From positions 460,502,072 through 460,566,071 of the forward strand of contig NC_081406.1 in NCBI RefSeq assembly GCF_030272615.1: a stretch of 64,000 bases of DNA, written 5' to 3'. The position numbers and the translations under genes were made by a program. A model generated the notes under the pieces. It did no database searches. It was not told the DNA's origin and worked only from the letters and a program-made list of their open reading frames with translations. Positions 23,208 through 35,890 of the stretch are shown here, piece after piece; positions within the stretch are counted from its first letter, which is position 1; the number at the start of each line of letters is the position of its first letter. The DNA comes from Cryptomeria japonica (lineage: Eukaryota > Streptophyta > Pinopsida > Cupressales > Cupressaceae).

Positions 23208-26200
23208 TAATCTTGGTTAGTTTATCATAATATAATGATTATAGTCAAATGTGTTGATTTAGTGCATATCTGTTAATGTGGTTTTCACACCAAATGTATG
23301 CAAGTTGTTTAGTGTCCCTATTTCGTGTTATTATATCGGGCTAACGCTTTCATTAAGTTTATATATGTATGCATGTATGACTCTTGGTTGCAGGAGATTT
23401 CAGGTACAACGCCACATGAGTGCAAGGTTAGTCTTCACCTCGATTTGCAGGTTTGAGTGTACCTCTTTAATCCTCAGAGTTGGATTGGGTGGTCGTAAGA
23501 CCCTAGTTGACCATAGTCATGCTCAAGTGAGCATCGTCAGTCGTCGTTAGTATTCCCTTTTGTTTGGGTTTCCGAGTCATCTGTCTGATTGACCTTCTTG
23601 GTTTGCATGTTTGATGTGTATGGTTAAATTAAGTAATTTAGTCCCTAGTATTTAATTTGATTAAATATGTGTTTGTGCATTAAAGATTAATGGACTAAAT
23701 TAAACAGGATTTCTTTATGTGATTTATCGTTAATTTGAATTGCTCGATTTAAATTGGGAGCAAGTTCAATTAAATGGTTAAATTTAAATATTAAATGTAT
23801 TATGTTTATTCCTAAGAAAAGAAAGATTTAATTTTAATTGAAATAGAATTAATTTTATCTTCTTGGCATTTTGGAAATAGAAAGGTTAAATTGAATTAAT
23901 TGAGAAAATCAATTTTGAATGGAAAAGCAATTTAATTTATTGATATAGTTGGAAAATAAAGATTTTTGTGATTTATTTTAAATAAAAATTTTAAATCCAA
24001 AAATGGGATTTTTGGTCAAACTTTTCCATATAACCTAGACTTTTGGAAAATATGGGGGATTGACTTTTTTTTGGAGAAAAAAATATTTTTTTTGGAAAAT
24101 ATCTTGGATGAAAGATTTGGGGATTTTGGAAGGAGAAGGATTCCTTGAGCTACAGGTTGGGGCTCTTCATCAGATCCTTTCCAGGAATGCTTATTGAGGT
24201 AGGAATTCTGGTTATTAATTAGTTATTGTTTAAATTTAAAAAAAATGGGCATTGGATGTTCTTCATGCTATTTGGTTTTAATTTCTCCATTGATTGCCTC
24301 AAGGTTATGAATCATTGTGGAATTAGTTGATATTGGTTAAGATTGGCTGATTGCTTGTTTCTTGTATGAAAAATGAGCTTCCTTATGCCCAAAAGATTAT
24401 TTATTTGGTTGGTTATTCCAACAACAGCGCTCCCATGGGGGTTTGTGTGCTCCCATTGGGAAGTAGCGCTTTCCCAAGGGAAGCGTGAGCTCCCAAGGTG
24501 GTGGCACACATGGGGGTCCACGTGGGTACCCTCCCCCATATTTTTTGTATTCTTACAAATTAAAATGTTTTTTTTTAATATTTTTTTTTATTATTTAAAA
24601 AAAAAAATATTTATATAATATTTTCGTTAAAAAGAAATATTTTTTTAAATATATTTTTTTATATAAATAAATATATATATATATATATAATAATAATTTA
24701 TTATTATTAATATGTTTTCTAAATTAAGTTTTAATAAAGCTTAACTATGGCAATTAATTAATAAATTACAATTAGCTGTAATTAATTAATTGTATGAGAG
24801 GCAATATACATTAATTAATTTTCAAAATTGTATTTTATTATTAATGCATATTTTTGTAATTAAATACTTAATTTGTTAATTCCTCTATTAATTATTAATT
24901 TGTTATATTTAATTAATCGTGGATTAATAAATATATTCATTAATTAATAGCTATTTTTAGTAATTTTCTTTATGTGCTCAAGCAAACAATCTGTTAATCT
25001 GGGAATGGATTTTCTTTATTTGGCTTCCTTAAATATGTATATTTCGTTGATCTATATAATATAAATTGGTTTTGGAAAAGACAAATTTGTAGGATTTATT
25101 TTGAACTAGTATGTCAATGATGTTTTAATTTGAAGATTAAATTGGTTAATGGTTGTCTGATTATATTCATGTGAACTTGGTTTAAGAACTCATTATGGCT
25201 TATTATGTGTGTTCGATCTAAAGAACCTTAGAGAGTTAGAAAACCAAGAACAACCTATACCTAGAGGAGGTATATAACTGTAATTTGTCTTAGATCATTT
25301 AGAAAACTTGATCGACATTTAATGTCTAAATTAATTTGGAGAAAGATTGTATCCTCTGTTTAATGCCTATGTGAGTTTAATTTTTGTATTCACTTTTTCT
25401 TCAGTAATGGCAAGCCTTGCTTTGTTTGATTAGACCCTGTCGTATGGTTGATTTGGATACTTGTTTCAGTCCTCGGTCTTGAGTTTGATTGTAGTTTTGT
25501 GGTGGTGTCGTATTTGGTCATATACCTTTTCTGAGTGCCTCTTTTGAGTCGTAATTGACCAAATGGATGTTCCCTCCTTTTTGAACTTCGTTTGTCTGAC
25601 CATGTGTATTCCTTGGTTTCTGAGGTTGCTTGAGTATAGTCTTGTGTCGTATCGGAAGTGGCTTTCGATTGGGGGTTGTGCCCAAAGTGGTTGCTGGGTA
25701 ACCCATCGAAAGTGAGTCTAATAAGTGATAACCTAACAGTAGATTAGAATGTAATCTCTAAGTAAGATAATTGTGCCTCACATATGAGACGACTGCTAAC
25801 ACAGACTTGACATGCTGTGAGAAGGCCTGAAATGGCAAACCATCATCCTTGTCTTCAGGAAAGGATGTGTGGGTCCACATGAGGCTTGGATGGGTCAGAG
25901 GTTTGGATTAGGTTGCCAAGGTAACCAAGTGTATGGGGCCCAAACCTATGAAGACCTACCAGGGTATCCATACCAGGTTGTGTGATGACACTTGTCTCTA
26001 CATTCGCTAGTGTGTGTTGATGTATGGTCTTGATAGAAGCACTTTTGCGGAGTCGTCTTGTTGCTTATGCCCTTGTGAGTACCTGGTTTCATGTTAGACC
26101 TTGGGTGGTGATGAATCAGTTTTGTGGATGCTCTTATGGACCTTCTATTAGCTTCGATTATGTTCAGGTGGATCCTTTCCTTTTCAGGGATCATTTATGT

Positions 26201-26976
26201 ATTTATTGACCGATGTGGTCATTTGTATATTGATTATGTTTCGCCTTGATGGCAGGATTGTAAATTATGATAACTTCATGTATTCGTAACTTTATTAATT
26301 ATCAGAGGGGTCTTGCAGTTGAGCAGACCCAGAAATGTAGCCCTTTAGGGGTGAACTCTGAGATCATCTTGTTGTTATGTGATACTTTTGTCCTTATGTT
26401 TCATGTTTAGTGTTATCATGTATGAATAGCTTATGTTAGAATGCATAAGTGGATAAGATGGAATTAACTTTAAATGCTTATATGCAGTCCTTTCTTGAAT
26501 GTTGTAAATTGGAATATGAAATAATGTAGCTTAGGATAATGGATTATATTCAATCGTTATTAAGGAAATTAAATGTGCATGAAAGATCTCATATGTTTAT
26601 GATGAAAATTCTAGTGTGTTAGGGCTTATATTTTAATGAAAAGCTTGAATGTAAGGTATGAATGAATCATAATGGATAAACATTAGCATGTGATTTATAT
26701 TTTTATCTATCTGAAAGAAATTATCCTTGTTTAGGAATTCTCTCGTTATAAGATAATTAGCTTATTGGATTAATTGTGTGAGTTAAGTTAATTGTATAAT
26801 TAATTAATCACTTTGGGAAACTCTTTAGGTGGTAGTTGATGCCTTCTGCTATGTAATTTGAATCTTTGATATCTTGTTGTATCTTAATGTTGTGTAACTT
26901 TAAAAAAAAAAAATTATTGCACTCTATTCTTGTGTTATGGCTTTATCCCTTCGGGGTTTCCTCGCGGGGCATTACA
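23208..26976 (+). repeat. LARD 5' LTR, right piece
   Basis: Continues the LTR interrupted at 16533 and ends GGGGCATTACA at 26976. It aligns along its whole length with 30717-34766. It lacks about 290 bp that the 3' LTR has (31927-32215); the gap lies at CCAACAACAGCGCT (24417-24430). Notable parts are a GC-rich GCTCCCA(T/A)GG minisatellite (24424-24510) and A/T-only runs with a TA microsatellite at 24570-24720. Open frames in it are neither conserved between the two LTRs nor similar to known proteins, so no gene is called. Confidence 0.85.
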
Positions 26977-26978
26977 TT

Positions 26979-26990
26979 TGGTATCAGAGC
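26979..26990 (+). other. Primer-binding site of the LARD
   Basis: TGGTATCAGAGC, initiator tRNA-Met type, two bases after the LTR end. It shows that the LARD kept the cis signal needed for reverse transcription although it encodes no enzymes. Confidence 0.88.
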
Positions 26991-29900
26991 CCATGTTACA
27001 AACACTAGGATCTCTAGTTTTGTTGTGCCCTTAGTTGCTATGAGGTGTATTGACCTTACGTGCATGCTTGTCCTCCCTTGTGTATGTGAGTGATTGAGCA
27101 GACCTTAACTTGTGTGTAACGTGTGTCTTCACACCTTGTTCTCACCTTCTTGATGTTGGTGTTTTGAATGATTATATGTGCTTATTGATGTCTTGGTCTA
27201 CGATTACTCATATTCTGAAAGAGAGCCGTATGTACCTTCCTTATTAATCGTTGTGTTCTTTAGACTAATCCATTTGGGTTGGTTCGTGCTTGTCTTGAAT
27301 CTGAAAGTGCGAACTGTGCTTGTTTAAGAGTATGATCTAGCTTAGTGTTGTCCAGTTGAAGGACTTGTATGGTAGATATTGAATTTTTATTTCGGAGCAA
27401 ATTGAATGGTTATAACCCTTCCTCCTCTCTCTCCCTCTTTCTGAAAATTAAAATATTTGGGGTATGTGTAATGATCTTAGATTTGAGTTTTCCTTTTTGC
27501 AAAAGAAAGGTTGTGACTTCTTGAACCCTTGTGTGAACCCTAAGACGCTTATGTGTTTAGATAATAAAAGGGCTTTGGGTTGAAAGTTAATATTGGTTGT
27601 TGGGAGAAAACTGTATGTTTACATTAAAGAATTCTCCATGTGTAATGTAGGAGTAACATAATTAAATTCTATCTTATGTAATGTGCATTAATATGCGGAT
27701 AGTTGTTATGGGAAACTGCTTTGTTTGTAAAAAGAAGTATTAAAGGGAACATGTTATAGTAGCTTCGAGAATATATTAATGTGTTCTGTGAAAGATTGTT
27801 TTATGTGTTGCATTAAACTAGTTGAATCAAGGATCTATTTTAGCAATGCTCCATTGAACTTGCTTTTGGATATATGTAATTACCTTATTATATTTAGAAA
27901 GTGTGAATGGCAAGCTTGTTTGATGTGCATGAATTAATATGTATTATTTTGGTGATAGCTCCTCGCTTACCTTTTGATCGTAATTTGATTTTCAATGATA
28001 GGTTGCAAATTATGACATGTGTCTGTATTGTATTATAGTAGTGAGTGTTCTCAAGAGACCTTGCATCATCGATAAGATTACCTGTTTTAATCTCTGTTGT
28101 TTGGAAAACTAGAATATTCTGTTGCAACCATAATAATTGGAAATGTCATGTTAGTTCGATTAATACTCTTCTAAAACGGTAACGAAATGAAAACCATGCA
28201 ATTAAAATGATAGGCTTATAGTGAGCAATTTTATATTGTAGTGTGACATTGTTGATCTTGTGTCTTTGTAGGAAATAGTTTGATTATCAAACTCTCTTTC
28301 CCTTCTCTTTGCCTAGATTATAAGATTTTTTAGAAATGGTATTAAAGAATGCATTGATTTAAATAGAATGTTTATAATGCATGTGAAATTATACTGTTGC
28401 ATTTTGGCTTCATATTGAAAGATGGAAGACCTTTTTGGAAAAGAATTTTCATAGTTAGTAATGTGGTTTTGAATGCTTAGTGAGATTCAAGAAATATATA
28501 GGAATGATGTTATTTCCTTATGTAATTGTGAATTGTTAATAATTTCAGTACTTGTTTCTAGAATAAGCTTGATTCAGTTATTCATGTGGGGAGCATAATT
28601 AAAATCTTCCTTTAATAGATGTTAGCGTACTGAAAAGTACTCCCCATAAATGTGACTAAACCAGTACTGGTGTACTCATGTGTATTGTAAGAAACCAATA
28701 CTTATTATATGTGCCCATGGATTGGTGAAGTAATCAACCATGGAGGATATGTTGCTTATGAGTATGGGAAACCATACTATTTATGTGATGTTGCTTATTT
28801 GTTTCCCTACTGAGTACCAAACCTCGAGTTGTGGGTAACTCAGTATGTTAATGGGTAGTATTAGAAGTCACCATTCCTTGAATAGTATGGATTGGCATAC
28901 GAGTAATGTTGGCGCGAAGCGACTTTTGCTTCTCTATTTCGAGGAATGATATAGTTATACTATAAAACTGTATCAAAGGTGTAGTCAATACTTTCCCTTT
29001 TGATGAATCTATTTATAGGTTTATGTGTGGCAGCCTATTCCTTTCCTTTATTTGAGCATTTTGATGGCATTTCTTGAGAATAGTGATGGTGTATTTTGGA
29101 GGATCCTTTGCCTTGTCTTCATGAAAGGTAGGTTTATCCACATGAGCTGCCAGTTAGTATGTGTTGGTGGGCCTGTGGGTGGACCTTAGTTAGGTATACC
29201 TATAACTTACGATGAGTATCCTATTAGATATGTCGCTATGCAGGACGTGACCTGCACGTGCTTTTTTTTCCACAAGGTACACTACCATGCGGGATACGTC
29301 CATTGCTTGTCTTCTCCACTTGGGGTATTGCCATGCCGCATGAAGACGTGATGCAGGGTGATGGCGAGGTGCACACCGCCATGCCATGTGGGTAGTGTGA
29401 CTATATTGCACCACATGAAGAGTTGCTGCAATAGCTAGACGATTGTTCCTTCCTTCCTCGTTGCTGGCTAGACACTAGTCACATAGTGGTGTTATGTGCA
29501 GTTGTGATATTCTTTATATTTCTTTGGGGACCAGCAATTTATTTTACTTTGACTTTGAAGGTTTAGCCATGATCTTGTGATCTTTTTCACTTTTGATTTG
29601 GTGTTGCAATTTCAGATTATTTTATTGCCTTACTGTTGGAATTGATGATTTATTATCTTTATTCATCTATACTTTTGTGGCTAAACTAGTTTATCCTGAT
29701 TGTTTTCGTATGCTGGTCTTGTGTTGAAATGTGAAATTCCTCTCCAAGGACGTATGATATGAACTTGGTAGAGTGTGTACGAGGAAGTGGAAATAAGGAA
29801 CCTTGAGGATGGGGGTATGTGAGGCTGTGATGCAGCTAGGATCCACTACCTACCTATGTATGGTGACTATCTCTTGGAGGCTAACCACCTTACTCAACAA

Positions 29901-30660
29901 GGGATGTTCACGAAGATCTTGTATGGAAGGTAGCACCGCTATGGTGTGCCTAACACCATCGAGCCTTTGAGTGAGATATTGGATATTTATGATCATATTG
30001 TTGTTTTGAGATCAGGCATAGAGATGTTGATCGTGCATGTTATCTTTGACCGAGCATTAGACTTGCTCACATGTGGCCTTTTGAGTTGTGCATCCAAGTT
30101 ATGTGGATGGTTATTCTGTGTATCATGGAGTAAATTGTGCTAACTTGTCACTATGTTATGGGACATAGTCATTGGAAGGCTTTCTTATGCCTGGCAAGTG
30201 TAAACAATTGAGTTATTTACGTTGCTCTTATTTCATGAAAGTTTAACTTGGTTGTAGAAATTGAATTTTGAAGCTAGTTCTCTGCGATAAAGTTTTATGA
30301 AAATGATGGATTAGTAAAAGAAATTGATCATGATGGCATGTTTTCATGTCATGATTGATAGATGAGTATGGTAATTGCTGTCTACCTTTTTGTAATGCAT
30401 TAATTTGCTGTAATGAAAGGGAGAAGATTCTTATTTCTCTGCTATGATTATGGATAATTCATAGAATGTTATAAGAAATGTATGGATTTAGATGTATCTT
30501 GCCAATGAGTAATGGCATTCGTAAAGGATTTAGCAATAATATTTCATTTATTTATGGAAAGATTCCTATGTGTAATTTCATATTTGTTGAATAAGTTTCA
30601 GGGCTTAAGCGTGCGACATGTTCTCCATCTAGCCTTACGACTTCCAGGAGTAAGTCGGAA
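26991..30660 (+). other. LARD internal region, non-coding
   Basis: About 3.7 kb between PBS and polypurine tract. All open stretches are short (under about 80 codons), lie on both strands, and show no gag, protease, RT or integrase motif. Composition is T-rich on the plus strand. Locally higher GC occurs at about 29150-29480. I see no gene in it. A functional role, if any, would be as packaging or RNA-structure sequence, which cannot be judged by eye. Confidence 0.7.
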
Positions 30661-30674
30661 CCTAGGGGGGAGAA
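30661..30674 (+). other. Polypurine tract of the LARD
   Basis: CCTAGGGGGGAGAA immediately before the LTR start TGTAGTACCCC at 30675. The preceding sequence CGACTTCCAGGAGTAAGTCGGAA is a short inverted repeat (CGACTT / AAGTCG). Confidence 0.8.
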
Positions 30675-33600
30675 TGTAGTACCCCTGCCCTAATCAATTT
30701 ATAATCTTGGTTTAATCTTGGTTATTTTATCATAATATAATGATTATAGTCAGATGTGTTGATTTAGTGCATATCTATTAATGTGGTTTTCGTACCAGTT
30801 GTATGCAAGTTGTTTAGTGTTCCTATTTCATGTTATTATATCGGGCTAACACTTTCATTAAGTTTATATATGTATGCATGTATGACTCTTGGTTGTAGGA
30901 GATTTCAGGTACAACGCCGCATGAGTGCAAGGTTCGTCTTCACCTAGATTTGCAGGTTTGAGTGTACCTCTTTAATCCTTAGAGTTGGATTAGGTGGTCA
31001 TAAGACCCTAGTTGAACATAGTCGTGCTCAAGTGAGCATCGTCAGTCGTCGTGGGTATTCCCTTTTGTTTGGGTTTGCGAATCGTCTGTCTGGTTGACCT
31101 TCTTGGTTTGCGTGTTTGTTGTGTATGGTTAAATTGAGTAATTTAGTCCCTAGTATTTAATTTGATTAAATATGTGTTTGTGCATTAAAGATTAATGGAC
31201 TAAATTAAATAGGATTTCTTTAGGTGATTTATCGTTAATTTGAATTGCTCGATTTAAATTGGGAGCAAGTTCAATTAAATGGTTAAATTTAAATATTAAA
31301 TGTATTATGTTTATGACTAAGAAAAGAAAGATTTAATTTTAATTGAAATAGAATTAATTTTATCTTCTTGGCATTTTGGAAATAGAAAGGTTAAATTGAA
31401 TTAATTAAGAAAATCAATTTTGAATTGAAAAGCAATTTAATTTATTGATATAGTTGGAAAATACAGATTTTTGTGATTTATTTTAAATAAAAATTTTAAA
31501 TCAAAAAATGGGATTTTTGGTCAAACTTTTCCATATAACCTAGACTTTTGGAAAATATGGCAGATTGAATTTTTTTGGAGAAATTTTTTTTTTTTTTGGA
31601 AAATATCTTGGATGAAAGATTTGGGGATTTTGGAAGGAGAAGGATTCCTTGAGCTGCAGGTTGGGGCTCTTCATCAGATCCTTTCCAGGAATGCTTATTG
31701 AGGTAGGAATTCTGGTTATCAATTAGTTATTGTTTAAATTTTAAAAAAATGGGCATTGGATGTTCTTCATGCTATTTGGTTTTAATTTCTCCATTGATTG
31801 CCTCAAGGTTATGAAACATTGTGGAATTAGTTGATATTGGTTAAGATTGGCTGATTGCTTGTTTATGGTATGAAAAATGAGCTTCCTTATGCCCAAAAGA
31901 TTATTTATTTGGTTGGTTATTCCAACAAATCCTTCCAATTCTGGAAACCTCTTCTTGCTAGAAATTTTCATTTTAAGTCTCACAATGAGACTGTTTAAAA
32001 AAATGAGGGTTTGTCTTTTGGAAAACTTTTTATAAAACAAAAACAAAAAAAAAAAAAAACCATGTTGCTGGGAATTGGTTTTAAGTCTATGTGAGACTGT
32101 TTATTTATTTATTTTTACTGTGTTTAGACAGTAATTTATTTTTAAAAATAAAATTAAAAAAATAAAATAAAATAAATATTATATTGGGTAAACCCACCCT
32201 GACCTCGTGGAAAGGGGGTGTTGTGTGTCCCTTTGGGAACAACAGCGCTTCCCATGGGGGCTACGTGCTCCCTTTGGGAACAATAGTGCTCCCATGGGGG
32301 CTGTGTGCTCACATTGGGAAGCAGTGCTTTCCCAAGGGAAGCGTGAGCTCCCAAGGGGGGGCCCATGTGGGGGTCCACGTGGGTACCCTCCCCCGTATTT
32401 TTTGTATTCTTGCAAATTAAAATGTTTTTTTTTATTATTTAAAAAAATATATATTTATATAATATTTTCGTTAAAAAGAAATGTTTTTTTTAATATAAAT
32501 AAAAAAATATATATATAATAATAATTTATTATTATTAATATGTTTTTTAAATTAAGTTTTAATAAAGCTTAAATATGGCAATTAATTAATAAATTACGAT
32601 TAGTTGTAATTAATTAATTGTATGAGAGGCAATATACATTAATTAATTTTCAAAATTGTATTTTATTATTAATGCATATTTTTGTAATTAAATACTTAAT
32701 TTGTTAATTCTGCTATTAATTATTAATTTGTTATATTTAATTAATCGTGGATTAATAAATATATTCATTAATTAATAGTTAATTTTAGTAATTTTCTTTA
32801 TATACTCAAGGAAACAATCTGTTAATCTGGGAATGGATTTTCTTTATTTGGCTTCCTTAAATATGTATATTTCCTTGATCTATATAGTATAAATTGGTTC
32901 TGGAAAAGACAAAATTTGTCGGATTTATTTTGAACTAGTATGTCAATGATGTTTTAATTGAAGATTAAATATCTTATTTAATTGGTTAATGGTTGTCTGA
33001 TTATATTTATGTGAACTTGGTTTAAGAACTCATTATGGCTTATTATGTGTGTTCGATGCAATGAACCTTAGAGAGTTAGAAAACCAAGAACCTATACCTA
33101 GAGGAGGTAGATAACTGCAATCTATCTTAGATCATTTAGAAAACTTGATCGACATGTAATGTCTAAATTAATTTGGAGAAAGATTGTATCCTCTGGTTAT
33201 TACCTATGCGAGTCTAATTTCTTTATTCGCTTTTGCTTCAGTAATGGCAAGCTTTGCTTTGTTTGACTGGACCCTGTCGTATGGTTGATTTGGGTACCTG
33301 TTTCAGTCCTCGGTCTCGAGTTTGACTGTAGTTTTGTGGTGGTGTCATATTTGGTCATATCCCTTTTGTGAGTGCGTCTTTTGAGTCGTTATTGACCAAA
33401 TGGATGTTCCCTCCTTTTTGAACTCCGTTCGTCTGACCATGTGTATTCCTTGGTTTTTGAGGTCGCTTGAGTATAGTCTTGTGTCGTATGGGAAGTGGCT
33501 TTCAATTGGGGGCCGCGCCCAAAGTGGTTGCTGGGTAACCCATCGAAAGTGAGTCTAATAAGTGATAACCTAACAGTAGATTAGAATGTAATCTCTAAGT

Positions 33601-34766
33601 AAGATAATTGTGCCTCACGCATGAGACAAGTGCTAACATAGACTTGACATGCTGTGAGAAGGCCTGAAATGGCAAACCATCATCCTTGTCTTCACGATAG
33701 GATGTGTCGGTCCACATGAGGCTTGGATGGGCTGGAGGTTCGGATTAGGTTGCCAAGGTAACCTAGTGTATGGGGATAGAACCTATGAAGACCTACCAGG
33801 GTAGCCATACCAAGTTGTGTGATGACACTTGTCTCTAGGTTAGCTAGTGTGTGTTGATGTATGGTCTTGATAGGAGCACTTTTGTGGAGTCCTCCTGTTT
33901 CTTATGCCCTTGTGAGTACCTGGCTTCATGTTAGACCTTGGGTGGTGATGACTCAGTTTTGTGGATGCTCTTATGGACCTTGTATTAGCTTTGATTATGT
34001 TCAGCTAGATCCTTTCCTTTTCAGGGATCGTTTATGTATTTATTGACTGATGTGGTCATTTGTATATTGATTATGTTTCACCTTGATGGTAGGATTGTAA
34101 ATTATGAGAACCTCATGTATTCATAACTTTAATAATTATCAGAGGGGTCTTCCAATTGAGTAGAACCGGAGATGTAGCCCTTTAGGGGTGAACTCTGAGA
34201 TCATCTTGTTGTTATGTGATGCTTTTGTCCTTATGTTTCATGTTTAGTGTTATCATGTATGAATAGCTTATGTTAGAATGCATAAGTGGATAAGATGGAA
34301 TTAACTTTAAATGCTTATATGCAGTCCTTTCTTGAATGCAGTAAATTGGAATATGAAAGAATGTAGCTTAGGATAATGGATTATATTCAATCATTATTAA
34401 GGAAATTAAGTGTGCATGAAAGATCTCATATGTTTATGATGAAATTCTAGTGTGTTATAGTATTAGATGCATGGCTTATATTTTAATGAAAATCTTGAAT
34501 GTAAGGTATGAATTATCCTTGTTTAGGAATTCTCTCATTATAAGATAATCAACTTATTGGATTAATTGTGTGAGTTAAGTTAATTGTATAATTAAGTAAT
34601 CACGTTGGGAAAATCTTTAGGTGGTATTTGATGTCTTCCGCTATGTAATCTGAATCTTTGATATCTTGTTGTATCTTAATGTTGTGTAACTTTAAAAAAA
34701 AAATTATTGCACTCTATTCTTGTGTTATGGCTTTATCCCTTCGGGGTTTCCTGGCGGGGCATTACA
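30675..34766 (+). repeat. LARD 3' LTR, 4092 bp
   Basis: Complete LTR, TGTAGTACCCC...GGGGCATTACA. It contains a 290-bp segment absent from the 5' copy (31927-32215) and a larger version of the GC-rich minisatellite (32215-32385: GGGAACAACAGCGCT and CCCATGGGGGCT units). It also carries A/T-rich runs near 32400-32540 and a poly-A near 34694. Its terminal bases are followed by ACAAG, the right target duplicate. Several open frames in the minisatellite are by-products of GC-rich repeats. Confidence 0.88.
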
Positions 34767-35890
34767 ACAAGCATGGAGTTTTGCACTTCAACGAATTCAT
34801 GACATGACAAGATTATGATTGAGAAAACATAAAAACATCTGATTGACATATTAAAACTAAACACATGAACTGTGAACAAAAAAAACATTCGGCATGAAAC
34901 ATATTGTTTGCTTGTTTGCCTATTTTCTCTTGATTGTTTCTGATTTTCTTTTTTGGTGACATAACTTTTATCTTTTCCAGGATGTCTCTGACTAGAGATT
35001 TTATCTCTAGAATGTCATTGACTATAAAGGCGAGGATGGGGCATGTTCACTTGTTTGCTGCTTGCGGGATATTCCTTAGGAATATGATGACACGTCTTAG
35101 GGCATGATCGCTTAAGATCATCAAGGACATATTGCTCTGATACACACTGAGGCATTCCTTTACTATTTGATATATTTTCTTTCTCGTAATTGGTGTGACT
35201 GATTCATTTGGGTCTAATTGATATCCAAATGATTTTTTGCCTTTTGCTATAATAAGATCGATGATGATACAAGCACTTAAAAAGCACAAGAATTCTCATC
35301 ACTTTTATATCCTCTTTCTCATCATTCTCATGATCATTACTTTTCTCTTCTCATCCTCCTTCTCATCTATCTTTTTCATCATTTCTTTCTTCATCTTCTT
35401 CATTCTTCTTATTCTAGTGTGGTAAATCAAACACTTTATCTAATTGATGCAATGTCTTTGAATCTTTAATCTCTTTATCAACCACCTTGCTTCTTGCAAT
35501 CTCAATGCCCTGGATCAATCAATCAATCATTGGATCACCTTATCTTGCGCTAGCATCAATCCCTATCAACGTAATTAGCTCAATCAGCTTAATTAGCTTA
35601 TCAATTTGACTATACTATTCATTTCCATCAATTGTTCAGTTACGCCTCATCAACTATGCATTTCTATTAAATGTACATCTCAATCTAATCACTTGTGCAA
35701 TATCAATCATCCAATATTCTCTCTTGTGATCTATTGAGAGATCAATCTCCATCATTATGTTCGATCAATCTCTCAAGGGGGCATAGCCAATCAATCATTA
35801 TCCTTACCAGGACACCTCTGGGGCATATATCAGTTGATCATTTTCTTTGAAAGAATGCGACAAGCTGCATTGTCTCAAAGAGGGGCAAAA
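34767..35890. other. Non-coding DNA right of the LARD
   Basis: Host sequence interrupted by the LARD. No protein domain is recognised. It holds a pyrimidine-rich CTT/TCAT low-complexity stretch at about 35310-35415 and an inverted repeat around 35731-35780 (TTGAGAGAT ... ATCTCTCAA). The right end, GAGGGGCAAAA (35880-35890), resembles a polypurine tract, so this could be the 3' untranslated part of a plus-strand Gypsy element whose pol has been lost. Confidence 0.35.

Larger units (their letters stand above)
16491..34766 (+). mobile_element. LARD-like non-autonomous LTR element (with a nested Copia)
   Basis: Two very long LTRs begin TGTAGTACCCCT and end GGGGCATTACA. The 5' copy is split by a Copia element (16491-16533 plus 23208-26976). 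The 3' copy is 30675-34766 (4092 bp). Flanking 5-mers ATAAG (16486-16490) and ACAAG (34767-34771) form a target duplication with one mismatch. A PBS follows the 5' LTR, and a purine tract precedes the 3' LTR. The internal region of about 3.7 kb has no gag or pol. This matches the definition of a large retrotransposon derivative. The GGGGGGAGAATGTAGTACCCC junction resembles Gypsy chromovirus (Del/Tekay-like) elements, which is my inference about its parent. Confidence 0.8.

Noticed and set aside
24312-24618. Open frames on both strands in the LARD 5' LTR
   Set aside because: Same minisatellite; no conservation between the two LTRs beyond nucleotide similarity.
29190-30143. Possible small genes in the LARD interior
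   Set aside because: Short, no motif, no codon-like pattern, and both strands equally open.
32154-32518. Open frames of 74-103 codons in the LARD 3' LTR
   Set aside because: They arise from the GCTCCCATGGGG minisatellite and are not kept in the 5' LTR copy.
35237-35425. Ser/Phe/Ile-rich 62-codon open frame
   Set aside because: Product of a CTT/TCAT low-complexity stretch.
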